Source: Clostridia bacterium
GTDB taxonomy: Bacteria > Bacillota > Clostridia > Oscillospirales > Acutalibacteraceae
Length of the DNA: 15,519 nucleotides
Direction of reading: 5' to 3'
Assembly (NCBI GenBank): GCA_900769535.1
Contig: CAAGHB010000089.1
Coordinates: 1-15,519, forward strand
A program made the translations under genes and the position numbers. Below are positions 7,182 to 13,698 of this stretch, one piece after another; positions within the stretch are counted from its first letter, which is position 1, and the number at the start of each line of letters is the position of its first letter. The notes beneath the pieces are model-generated. The model was not told where the DNA came from. It made no database searches and saw nothing but the letters and a program-made list of their open reading frames with translations.

Positions 7182-7757
7182 TTAAAAGAGATTCTTATTG
7201 ATTATATCCTCTAAAATTTCGCGTTTTTCCTCTATCATGGCTGAAATTGTACAGTTAATCTCAATGTCGTTATAAACAAGCACAAAGCCGCCGTCGATTA
7301 CCCTTTTTTCATCCTCGGCTACCGTCAGTCCTTTTGACGAGATGTAGCTGCCAAGCGCATCTTTGATTCGGGCTGTGTCTCGGGGTGAAAGGATAATCCT
7401 TCCCTCCATATCAAGCGCATTCTTTTCAATAAGCCGCTTTACAAATTCGGCATAGCCGTTGTCATCGAGGGTTTGCAGATGCTCCGCGGCCTTTTTAAGC
7501 GTAAACTCGATTTCGTTTCTCTTACAAAAAAGCACAACGTTTCTCTTTTCAAGCTCGGCTGATGAAATGGCGGTTTTTCCTATTCTTGCCGCCTTTTCGT
7601 TTGCGCTCGCTATTATCTTTTCTTTATCCTCGTTTGCCTTTTCGTCAGCAGCTTTTATAATCTCGTTCGCCTTTTTTTCGGCGGCAGCAATCGTTTCGGC
7701 TGCTCGTTTTTCGGCATTATCATTTATGCGTGCGACAATTTTTTCACTGCCTGTCAA
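7182..7757 (-). CDS. atpE: V-type ATP synthase subunit E (peripheral stalk)
   Basis: A 191-residue peripheral-stalk subunit that pairs with the small H/G subunit to hold the head still against rotation. Residues 1-80 are a charged, Ala/Lys/Glu-rich helix expected to form a coiled coil. The C-terminal half (about 90-191), ending in EEKREILEDIINKNLF, is the globular head-binding domain. The start is TTG: an in-frame stop lies four codons upstream, no ATG exists near the N-terminus, and starting here gives MTGSEKIVARI, which agrees with the common MTGxEKI beginning of the family. The ribosome site is modest (AAAGG about eleven bases upstream). Confidence 0.93.
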   Translation of the reverse strand: MTGSEKIVARINDNAEKRAAETIAAAEKKANEIIKAADEKANEDKEKIIASANEKAARIGKTAISSAELEKRNVVLFCKRNEIEFTLKKAAEHLQTLDDNGYAEFVKRLIEKNALDMEGRIILSPRDTARIKDALGSYISSKGLTVAEDEKRVIDGGFVLVYNDIEINCTISAMIEEKREILEDIINKNLF

Positions 7758-7795
7758 TTTGACTCACGCCTTTCGTAAAATTTGAATGTAAAAAA

Positions 7796-8254
7796 TCAGA
7801 TGCTTACTACTGCGAGAAGCGAAATGATAAGCGCAAGAAGCGCATAGAACTCAACGAGCGCAATCTGAACCATTGCTTTACCGAACGCCTTGTCATCCTT
7901 TGCAACGAGAGAAATACCCGCAACCGCGGCTCTTCCCTGGGCAAATGCCGAAATCATACCGCCGAAGGCGATAGGTAAGCTGGCTACAAGGTAAAGAGCA
8001 CCCTGTGCAACCGAAATATCTGCGCCGCCGCCGAGAATATCGCACTGAATGAAAATAAGGAATGAAACGATAAAACCGTAAAGTCCCTGTGTTCCCGGAA
8101 GCAAGGCCATAATCATAAGCTTACCGAATTTTGACGAATCCTCACGCATAACGCCCATTGCGGTTTCTGCCGCTGAGCCGACGCCCTTAGCCGATCCAAT
8201 ACCGGCAAATGTTGTTGCAAATGCTGCTCCTAATAAAGCTAAAAAAAGTCCCAT
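7796..8254 (-). CDS. ntpK: V-type ATP synthase subunit K (rotor ring proteolipid), Na+-type ligand set
   Basis: A 152-residue double-hairpin proteolipid with four membrane helices (about 2-24, 46-70, 83-108 and 127-150), the 16-kDa type made by gene duplication. The rotor ring of these subunits carries the ion. The residues that bind Na+ in E. hirae NtpK are all present: Leu52, Thr55 and Gln56 in LLPGTQGLYG, Gln106 in AFAQG, and the ion-carrying Glu135 in ALVEFYALL. Only the second hairpin has the carboxylate, as in other bacterial K subunits. The ATG overlaps the TAA of subunit I by one base (TAATG), and AGGAGG lies ten bases upstream inside the end of that gene. This coding capacity implies a Na+-coupled enzyme, though that is inferred from the residues. 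Confidence 0.97.
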   Translation of the reverse strand: MGLFLALLGAAFATTFAGIGSAKGVGSAAETAMGVMREDSSKFGKLMIMALLPGTQGLYGFIVSFLIFIQCDILGGGADISVAQGALYLVASLPIAFGGMISAFAQGRAAVAGISLVAKDDKAFGKAMVQIALVEFYALLALIISLLAVVSI

Positions 8255-10227
8255 TACTTAATTTCCTCCTGTAATCTTATATATTTACTGTTAAAGCTGA
8301 ACGGCTGAAACTCTCTGCCGCCACCTTCATAAAACTTTGAAAACATTTCGACATATTGCAGTCGCATTGTGTGAACATACGAGCCGAGAACATTTAGCCC
8401 GAAGTTAATTGTATGCCCAAGAATAAATATGATTATCATAAATATTATTCCGAACACGCTCTTTCCAAACAAGGTGCCAAGCATATTAAATACCTGACCC
8501 ATTACTCCGGTGGTAATTCCGAGCGCCATAAGCCGCGAATAGCTCATCAGGTCGCCGAAATAGCTCGTGGCTCCGTAAAGGCCGTAGAGTCCCTTTAACC
8601 ACCGCTTACCTCCCTTTGATTCGCGACCTCCCATTACAACTATCGCAACCGACGCCGCCAAAAGCATTACCGCGCCTATGGGAGTGAGTATATTCATTCC
8701 GAAAAGGATTCCCGCCGCAATAAGCATAACCCCCGTCCAAAAGACAATCCAGGTTATGTTATCAAAAAGTGCCGCCTTTATATCCCCTCGTTTAAAACAG
8801 ATGTAGGCACCGATTCCTATGGCTACCATTATCTGAACATATCCGAGTCCAATCGAAAGTCCGAGCAGTACGACCGAATCCTTTACCGAATCGATTACCC
8901 TCGGCATTACGAAATCAGTACCGAAAAATGTTGATGCGATAACCGTCGGTGCATCGCCGAAAAAGCTGCCGAAAAACAGGCCCCACAAAAAAGTGGATAT
9001 TCCGCAATACTGAAACAGCTTCATAGTCTTATACATTTCGGTTTCGGGTCGGAATTTTCGTATAGCCCAGGCGATTGCGAGAACCATCATCAAACCGTAA
9101 CCCGCATCGGAAAACATCATTCCAAAGAAAAAGTAAAAGAAAAAGCTCATAACGGGGGTTGGGTCGATATCGGCATTATTCGGCACCGAATACATCTTTA
9201 CCACGCTTTCGGCCGGCGCCGCAAAGCCGTTGTTTTTGAGCTTTATGGGGGCGTTTTCTCCCGCATCCCCGTACTCGACGAAGGCAGTTGACGAAAGCTC
9301 GCCTATCTTTTCATCCAGCTCTTTGCAGTCGCATTCGGCGATATATCCCGTTATAACAAAGGTGTTTTCGGTATGGTCAATGTTACCGATAACGCGGTAT
9401 TTTTCGGCTCGAACTCGGTAATAATCGGCCATAAACTCGAAGTCACGTCTGCTGTTGCCAAACGAACAAATCTCGTCCTCTATTTTGCCTATTCGGTCAT
9501 AAAGCTGTTCGATTTCGCCATTAAGTCGGTTTATCTTATCCTTCGGTACCGATTTAAATCCGCCTACCGGTCGGGCAAAGCCAAGCATTCTCAGCGCCGA
9601 CTGCATTCTTTCCCTATCCTCTATGGGACAAATAACGAAAATGCAGGTTTGACTCGGCGAGGTTGAAACAATCTCGATGTTGAAGACAATTTCGTTATCA
9701 GCGGCCGCAAGCTGCTCGGCAAGTTGAATTTCGGTATAGCTTCGGGGCAAAGTGCCGATAAACGCCGCCGTTTTTTCGGTTGAGTCAAAGCAAAAGGGAA
9801 CGTCGAGCTCTTTCCACGGTTCGAGCTGAGCTATATTCACCCTTTTTCTTACTATTTCGGCTGCCGCTTCGACCCGCTCTTTATCAAGCTCGATGACTCG
9901 GTTGCAATCGGAAAGCACCTGCTGCGCCCTCCCGGAGAATGCATCAAATTCGGCTATCGTAACCTCACGACGTCCCGACAGCGATGAAAGCAGTCCCTTC
10001 TTTTCAGGGCAACTTTCATCAAGCACTTTGAGCGCCTTGGCCGCCGTTTCACTTGCTCTGTCGAAGGTCTCGGCCGCTTTTGCCTTATCCTCACGGACAA
10101 AGCCCTGCTTTGCCTCTTTTTCGCTTTCGATTTCGACTATGCCTATTGCTTGCAACCCTTCTAAGATTGCCTTTCGGTCCTCTCGAAGCGCAAATATGCT
10201 CACCTTTTTCATTTTAAGCTTAGCCAA
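8254..10227 (-). CDS. ntpI: V-type ATP synthase subunit I (membrane stator, 116-kDa subunit family)
   Basis: A 657-residue stator that forms the ion half-channels beside the K ring. Residues 1-350 are soluble, with coiled-coil segments near 45-130 and 230-315 that contact the peripheral stalks. From about 355 to 615 there are about seven or eight membrane helices. Two arginines essential in this family are visible: Arg565 in SYSRLMALG and Arg622 in HTMRLQYVE, close to Arg573 and Arg629 of E. hirae NtpI. I place the start at a TTG (10227) preceded by GGTGAT six bases upstream, which gives MAKLKMKKVS. The ATG five codons further in lacks a ribosome site. It lies 59 bases after the H subunit and overlaps the K gene by one base. 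Confidence 0.95.
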   Translation of the reverse strand: MAKLKMKKVSIFALREDRKAILEGLQAIGIVEIESEKEAKQGFVREDKAKAAETFDRASETAAKALKVLDESCPEKKGLLSSLSGRREVTIAEFDAFSGRAQQVLSDCNRVIELDKERVEAAAEIVRKRVNIAQLEPWKELDVPFCFDSTEKTAAFIGTLPRSYTEIQLAEQLAAADNEIVFNIEIVSTSPSQTCIFVICPIEDRERMQSALRMLGFARPVGGFKSVPKDKINRLNGEIEQLYDRIGKIEDEICSFGNSRRDFEFMADYYRVRAEKYRVIGNIDHTENTFVITGYIAECDCKELDEKIGELSSTAFVEYGDAGENAPIKLKNNGFAAPAESVVKMYSVPNNADIDPTPVMSFFFYFFFGMMFSDAGYGLMMVLAIAWAIRKFRPETEMYKTMKLFQYCGISTFLWGLFFGSFFGDAPTVIASTFFGTDFVMPRVIDSVKDSVVLLGLSIGLGYVQIMVAIGIGAYICFKRGDIKAALFDNITWIVFWTGVMLIAAGILFGMNILTPIGAVMLLAASVAIVVMGGRESKGGKRWLKGLYGLYGATSYFGDLMSYSRLMALGITTGVMGQVFNMLGTLFGKSVFGIIFMIIIFILGHTINFGLNVLGSYVHTMRLQYVEMFSKFYEGGGREFQPFSFNSKYIRLQEEIK

Positions 10228-10286
10228 TTAGTAATCACCACGCTTTTTTATCGAAAAGTAGAATTTTTTATCAGTAATATGCCAAA

Positions 10287-10598
10287 TTATTCGGCTATTG
10301 CCGCTACAACCGCACTTATCGTTTCAGCACGGTTATTTTCGGCTGTTTCGGATAGCTTTTTTGCTTCGGCATCGGCGTCTTTTTTTGCCTTGTTTACGGT
10401 TTCCTCAGCCGCCTTTAATGCAGATTTTATAATTTCGTCCGCACTTTTATTTCCGTCAAGCTCGGCATTTTTTATAATCTCCTTCGCCTTTGCCTCGGCG
10501 TTGGATATAATTGTTTGCGCCTTTGCTCCCGAGTCCTTTTGAAGCTGCGCCGCCGCTTCTTCTGCGGCTAAAATTTTATCAATCGTTTCCTTTGCCAT
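10287..10598 (-). CDS. V-type ATP synthase subunit H/G (small peripheral-stalk coiled coil)
   Basis: A 103-residue, highly charged Ala/Lys/Glu protein that is helical throughout and predicted to form one long coiled coil (about 5-95). By position at the head of the operon and by composition it corresponds to E. hirae NtpF (COG2811, called subunit H or G), which pairs with subunit E in each peripheral stalk. Sequence identity in such proteins is low, so the assignment leans on context. GGAGGT sits nine bases before the ATG. It is the first gene of the ATPase operon, 80 bases after rex. Confidence 0.85.
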   Translation of the reverse strand: MAKETIDKILAAEEAAAQLQKDSGAKAQTIISNAEAKAKEIIKNAELDGNKSADEIIKSALKAAEETVNKAKKDADAEAKKLSETAENNRAETISAVVAAIAE

Positions 10599-10624
10599 AA
10601 AAATATGACCTCCGATGGTTTATC

Positions 10625-10666
10625 TTTATAATGTTATTATAAAAAATTTTCACGCAAATATTGCAA
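10625..10666 (-). promoter_or_regulatory. Candidate promoter and AT inverted repeat before the ATPase operon
   Basis: The 80 bases between rex and the ATPase operon are very AT-rich. On the minus strand TATAAT (10636-10641) has TTGCAA 19 bases upstream, and TATAAA (10625-10630) has GTGAAA 17 bases upstream, so two overlapping weak promoters are possible. TTTATAA and TTATAAA form a 7-bp inverted repeat (10625-10643) around the -10 region, a possible operator. No terminator is seen, so read-through from rex is also possible. Confidence 0.35.
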
Positions 10667-10678
10667 CTATGTAAATTT

Positions 10679-11317
10679 TTAATTATATTCATTTTTCAGC
10701 TGACTTACTCGGTAGCAAAGTGTCATCATTGAATCGCCGAGGTGGACATTCTCGACCGCAACACCATCCATCTCGCCAAAATCGTAGTGGCTGAAATTCC
10801 AAATGCCCTTTATTCCCAACGAAACAAGCTGTTTTCCGACCGACTCCGCCGCCTCCTGCGGTACGCAAAGCATTGCAACGGTGGGCTTTTCTCTGCGGCA
10901 AAATTCGTCAAGCCCGCTGATATGTCTTATCGGCATTCCTGCAACAAGCCGTCCCGCAATTGACTCGTTTTTATCAAAAACGGCTGTGAGATGAAAGCCC
11001 CTGTCCTCAAAATTCATGTGGGTTGCGATGGCTCGACCGAGATTTCCTGCGCCAATAATTATACAACCGAATCGGTTTGTAACTCCAAGAATTTCGGCAA
11101 TCTGAGCTTCTAATAATTCGATGTTATATCCATAACCCTGCTGTCCGAATCCGCCGAAGCAATTAAGGTCCTGGCGAATCTGACTTGCGGTGAGGCCCAT
11201 CAGGTCGGCAAGTCCCTTTGATGAAATTCGTGTAAGTCCCTGTCTCTTTAATTCGCCGAGAAACCGATAGTATCGCGGAAGTCGGCGTATAACCGACATA
11301 GAAATATTTTCTCTCAC
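10679..11317 (-). CDS. rex: Redox-sensing transcriptional repressor Rex
   Basis: A 212-residue repressor that releases DNA when NADH rises relative to NAD+, controlling fermentation and energy genes in Gram-positive bacteria. The N-terminal winged helix (about 5-80) has the diagnostic VIRRLPRYYRFL, TASQIRQDLN and FGGFGQQGYGY. The Rossmann domain follows, with GAGNLG at 89-94 and Asp115 at the end of the second strand, as expected for NAD(H) rather than NADP(H). The C-terminal domain-swap helix is present. The start is GTG at 11317, with GGGG about eleven bases upstream. An ATG six codons later would remove part of the conserved N-terminus and is less likely. It has its own near-consensus promoter and directly precedes the ATPase operon, which may be a target or simply co-transcribed. 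Confidence 0.97.
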   Translation of the reverse strand: MRENISMSVIRRLPRYYRFLGELKRQGLTRISSKGLADLMGLTASQIRQDLNCFGGFGQQGYGYNIELLEAQIAEILGVTNRFGCIIIGAGNLGRAIATHMNFEDRGFHLTAVFDKNESIAGRLVAGMPIRHISGLDEFCRREKPTVAMLCVPQEAAESVGKQLVSLGIKGIWNFSHYDFGEMDGVAVENVHLGDSMMTLCYRVSQLKNEYN

Positions 11318-11338
11318 CTTATTCTCAACCCCTTTTAA

Positions 11339-11367
11339 ATAGATATATATACAGATATATTATCTAT
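11339..11367. repeat. Imperfect AT-rich palindrome over the rex start region
   Basis: A 29-base imperfect palindrome with outer arms ATAGATA and its near-complement TTATCTAT. It overlaps the -10 box and the likely transcription start of rex, so it could be an operator. It does not match the Rex consensus. Confidence 0.35.
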
Positions 11368-11387
11368 CATTTTGTATTGCTTGTCAA
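11359..11387 (-). promoter_or_regulatory. SigA-type promoter of rex
   Basis: Minus-strand TTGACA (11382-11387) is a perfect -35 box. After 17 bases it is followed by GATAAT (11359-11364), five of six for the -10 box. The predicted start near 11352 gives a leader of about 35 bases before the GTG codon of rex. Confidence 0.8.
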
Positions 11388-11398
11388 GAAATTGTCAA
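11381..11398. repeat. Direct repeat of TTGACAA with 4-base spacer at the rex promoter
   Basis: Two identical heptamers (minus strand TTGACAA; 11381-11387 and 11392-11398) are separated by four bases. One is the -35 box itself. Rex operators have 7-base halves with a 4-base spacer but in inverted orientation, so this resembles them in geometry only. Confidence 0.45.
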
Positions 11399-11542
11399 AT
11401 TTTTTAGTCCTTTTTCCGCGTTTTTTTACCCGTCCTTTCAGTATCAATATTCATACCGTGTTCATATACTGTAATGTGCAATATCAGCACCCGATTTGCA
11501 CAGCCCATTTTCTTGTTATCAGCGGCATTTCATTCACGCAAA
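11399..11542. other. Intergenic spacer without a recognised gene
   Basis: This stretch between the rex promoter and the DUF1540 terminator is T-rich on the plus strand. Reading frames here are short and lack ribosome sites, and I see no tRNA, riboswitch-like or repeat structure in it. Confidence 0.5.
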
Positions 11543-11583
11543 CAAACCCCCGATGCGCTAAAATTACGCAGGTCGGGGGTTTG
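11543..11583 (-). terminator. Intrinsic terminator after the DUF1540 gene
   Basis: An 11-bp arm pair (11543-11553 with 11573-11583, containing five consecutive G-C pairs) is extended by an inner TGCG/CGCA stem with a GG bulge and a 9-nt loop. In the minus direction it is followed by TTTGTTTG, a partial T-run. It starts 21 bases after the stop codon of the DUF1540 gene. Confidence 0.75.
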
Positions 11584-11604
11584 CGCCTTTGGTAATTCCC
11601 GAAA

Positions 11605-11769
11605 CTATTGTTTCAGGTCAAAGGACTTACAGTCTGTGCATTGATCCATTGAAGGATTGCACTCATGTGTGCCTACCATAATGCAGTCGAGAGAACAGTA
11701 GTTCTCGGTGTTGCAGTGATGCTTACAGCTCTCTACTGTGCACTGGATAGACTTGTTAGCCTTCATCAT
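11605..11769 (-). CDS. Small Cys-rich DUF1540 protein
   Basis: A 54-residue protein with eight cysteines (positions 10, 15, 19, 25, 29, 37, 44, 47) and three histidines (17, 18, 35). The arrangement C-x4-C near the N-terminus and a final CTDCKSF fits DUF1540, a small family of probable metal-binding proteins of unknown role found widely in Clostridia. Zinc or another metal as ligand is an inference from the Cys/His content. The open frame continues upstream to 11928, but the extra 53 residues are Phe/Ile/Lys-rich translation of AT-rich spacer. AGGGAGGT lies eight bases before the chosen ATG, which decides the start. It is divergent from the HPr-like gene and has its own terminator. Confidence 0.85.
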   Translation of the reverse strand: MMKANKSIQCTVESCKHHCNTENYCSLDCIMVGTHECNPSMDQCTDCKSFDLKQ

Positions 11770-11777
11770 GTCGATAT

Positions 11778-11785
11778 ACCTCCCT
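11778..11785 (-). promoter_or_regulatory. Shine-Dalgarno site that fixes the DUF1540 start
   Basis: AGGGAGGT on the minus strand, eight bases before the first of two consecutive ATG codons. It is the only good ribosome site in the frame and rules out the longer reading that begins at 11928. Confidence 0.8.
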
Positions 11786-11891
11786 GATTGGACTACGCAC
11801 ATATTATTTGATATCAAGAACGAAATATACGTGCATTTTTTTAAAAATTTTATACAAATAACTAAAAACTTTTTACATATTATATTCCAAA
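11786..11891. other. Divergent AT-rich promoter region
   Basis: The spacer between the divergent DUF1540 and HPr-like genes must contain promoters for both. It is very AT-rich with several TATAAT-like words, for example near 11878-11886, but none has a clear -35 partner, so I do not place exact promoters. Confidence 0.4.
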
Positions 11892-11908
11892 GAGGTGTTA
11901 TTAAAATT

Positions 11909-12166
11909 ATGCAGATTTTTGAATACACAGTTACGGCTACCGAAGGGTTGAAAGCTTATGATGCAAGCCGACTCATTCAGATTGCGGCCGAATCGGGCTG
12001 TACCGTTACACTTGAAAAAAGCGGAAAGACGGTTAACGCAAAAAAACTTTTTGCTGTAATGGGGCTGGGCATAAAAAACGGAGATAAAATAAAGCTTACC
12101 GTCAGCGGTTCTAACGAAAACGAGACCGCCGAAAGCATTAAGTCGCTTTTGCTTGAAACGGTATAA
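11909..12166 (+). CDS. HPr-like protein lacking the phosphorylation residues
   Basis: An 85-residue protein with the size and pattern of the PTS phosphocarrier HPr: an opening strand IFEYTVT, then GLKAYDASRLIQIAAESG, GKTVNAKKLFAVMGLGIKNG and a C-terminal helix. In HPr the first motif is GLHARPA with catalytic His15; here it reads GLKAYDA, so the histidine is lysine. The regulatory Ser46 (KS in the second motif) is also lysine (KK). It therefore should not carry phosphate from enzyme I or be a substrate of HPr kinase. Its role is unknown; a binding or regulatory function is possible. The start is the ATG at 11909 with GAGGTG eleven bases before it; the longer frame from 11738 is not HPr-like. 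It is the only plus-strand gene and is closed by a strong terminator. Confidence 0.88.
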   Translation: MQIFEYTVTATEGLKAYDASRLIQIAAESGCTVTLEKSGKTVNAKKLFAVMGLGIKNGDKIKLTVSGSNENETAESIKSLLLETV

Positions 12167-12205
12167 AAAAAGGGTTGTGAGCATAGAACTCACAACCCTT
12201 TTTTT
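12165..12205. terminator. Bidirectional intrinsic terminator
   Basis: A 17-bp perfect stem: seven A, GGGTTGTGAG, a 7-nt loop, CTCACAACCC and seven T. A GC-containing core flanked by A-run and T-run serves both the plus-strand HPr-like gene and the minus-strand O-antigen-ligase-like gene that converge here. Confidence 0.95.
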
Positions 12206-12213
12206 ATTTAAAA

Positions 12214-13374
12214 CTATTCTTTTTTTGACAAAAATGCGCCCGACAAAATAAAGAAAAACAGTATCGTAAGCTGGGGCCAGGCAATCGTTTCGTCAAATAT
12301 GCCGTGAAAAATTACGCCCATTGTCATCGCTAACCCGAGAGCGCAAATAGGCCGATTTATGCGCTTTACCGCATTTTTTACAATCGGGACATAATAGTGA
12401 ATCAAAAAGCCCGACAAAAATACGGTTCCCACTATGCCTAAACAGAGAAGCCCGTCGAGCAGTATGCTATGGGCGCAGGTGGTTACCCACACGTTGAATC
12501 CAAGCTCGGCGCCGACATATTTCGGACTTTCCATCATATAGGTCAGTATTCCTCGGCCGAAAAGCGGCGTTTGCTTAAACAAAATTACGGCAAGCTGCCA
12601 TACTCGGTAACGCAAATTAAAGGATTCACTTGCCTCTAATATTCGTGGCAGCAGCTTTGGATATGCGGCAATAGCCGCCATAAGAAGCAGTCCTGCACCG
12701 ACAAATACGGCAACAAATTTCCACCTTTTATTAAACAAGAGTAAAAAGAAAACTCCGCAAACAAGCTCGGCCATACCAAGCAATGAGCCGCAAAGCGCCA
12801 TACTTATTAAATTAAAAATAATCACCGCTGTGTAAACGCGTCTGTTTCCCTGTCCCGACATTATTTTATAAAGCGCGGCAAGAATTACGAATACAACCGC
12901 AGTTCCAAAAAGATTCGGGTTAAAAAACACTCCTGAGCAGCGCAAATCCTTATTCATAGACAGGGCAGGCCAAACGGCATAAGCTATTCTTTCGGCTATT
13001 GCAACAAAGGTGACGATTACACTTGCCAATGATGCAAATTTAATACCCTCCTCGAATATTTGGGAGGTGATTGCCTTTTTAAGATATATGCTGAAAATCA
13101 GCAACAAAACAAGCCCTGCACCTGCGACAATACCGACATAATTTCCGTAAAAAATCGGCGGTATTATCGATGTGAGGGCGATAGGCAAAAGCCAATAGCA
13201 AAGCTTGCACGAAAAAATCATTTTTCTCGTGCGTGAATTTATTATCAGCGATGTCACAAGCGCCGCCTCGGCAACAAATGAAAGTATACTCGGCAAAAAA
13301 GCGCAAAGCACCGCTGAAAGAATAATTACACGGTCGTTAAAGCGGGTAAAAAAACCGCCCCTGTTAACCTCCAT
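12214..13374 (-). CDS. O-antigen ligase-like polytopic membrane protein (Wzy_C superfamily)
   Basis: A 386-residue integral membrane protein with about eleven hydrophobic segments. The family joins or polymerises glycans on the outer face of the membrane. Visible family features are FNPNLFG at 151-157, the large extracytoplasmic loop with Arg257 and Trp259 (LRYRVWQ), then FGRG at 272-275, and His302 in CAHSILLDG, which corresponds to the loop histidine of WaaL/Wzy-type enzymes. In a Gram-positive organism the substrate is more likely a teichuronic, capsular or exopolysaccharide chain than lipopolysaccharide, but no glycan genes are nearby to decide. AAGGGA precedes the ATG by about nine bases. 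It lies 22 bases after the small membrane protein and is probably co-transcribed with it and mfd. Confidence 0.82.
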   Translation of the reverse strand: MEVNRGGFFTRFNDRVIILSAVLCAFLPSILSFVAEAALVTSLIINSRTRKMIFSCKLCYWLLPIALTSIIPPIFYGNYVGIVAGAGLVLLLIFSIYLKKAITSQIFEEGIKFASLASVIVTFVAIAERIAYAVWPALSMNKDLRCSGVFFNPNLFGTAVVFVILAALYKIMSGQGNRRVYTAVIIFNLISMALCGSLLGMAELVCGVFFLLLFNKRWKFVAVFVGAGLLLMAAIAAYPKLLPRILEASESFNLRYRVWQLAVILFKQTPLFGRGILTYMMESPKYVGAELGFNVWVTTCAHSILLDGLLCLGIVGTVFLSGFLIHYYVPIVKNAVKRINRPICALGLAMTMGVIFHGIFDETIAWPQLTILFFFILSGAFLSKKE

Positions 13375-13396
13375 GCGTCACATTCCCTTTTATAAT

Positions 13397-13666
13397 TTAT
13401 TCAGCAACCGAAACGGTTTCGGATTCTGCGACCGAGTCAGCTTCGGACTCTGCAAAATTGATTTCATCCGAATCAAAAACTTCGTATTCGTCAGCCGAGA
13501 TATCGGTAGCTGTTTCGCCGTCGGTAATCATGATTCTTCCGTCGTCCTCGTCCTCGGGATTAAGTATTGAGCCGACAACTGCACAAATAATAATTACTGC
13601 AACTGCGCAGAGAAAAATAATTATCGACTTTTTATTTTCCTTGAAAAACTCTTTCATTTTATTCAC
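13397..13666 (-). CDS. Small single-span membrane protein with acidic tail
   Basis: An 89-residue protein I do not recognise. A basic N-terminus (MNKMKEFFKENKK) is followed by one hydrophobic segment at about 14-34. The remaining 55 residues are strongly acidic with many Glu, Asp, Ser and Ala and end in two similar SVAE units. The positive-inside rule places the acidic tail outside the cell. The ATG has AAGGGTGA five bases upstream; an ATG three codons further is a less likely start. It sits 32 bases after mfd and 22 bases before the O-antigen-ligase-like gene, with no terminator on either side, so it is likely part of one transcript. It has no cleavage site that I can support; the segment looks like an anchor. 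Confidence 0.75.
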   Translation of the reverse strand: MNKMKEFFKENKKSIIIFLCAVAVIIICAVVGSILNPEDEDDGRIMITDGETATDISADEYEVFDSDEINFAESEADSVAESETVSVAE

Positions 13667-13698
13667 CCTTCAATAATATTATCACGCCTGATTTGGCT

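Noticed and set aside
11377..11595. Plus-strand frame across the rex promoter
   Set aside because: It starts with a non-ATG codon, has no ribosome site, runs through the rex promoter and a terminator stem, and has no recognisable pattern.
11605..11769. Cys-rich peptide as a SCIFF-type ranthipeptide precursor
   Set aside because: The cysteine spacing and flanking residues fit DUF1540 rather than SCIFF, and no radical SAM maturase gene is next to it.
11808..11817. Perfect 10-base palindrome TTGATATCAA in the divergent spacer
   Set aside because: Palindromes of this size are expected by chance about once per kilobase, more often in AT-rich DNA, and no second copy is nearby.
11738..11908. Longer form of the HPr-like protein
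   Set aside because: The extension overlaps the DUF1540 gene on the other strand, is not HPr-like and has no ribosome site. The ATG at 11909 has one.
11770..11928. Longer form of the DUF1540 protein with a hydrophobic N-terminus
   Set aside because: It looks like a leader or membrane segment but is translated AT-rich intergenic DNA, and the only good ribosome site precedes the internal ATG at 11769.
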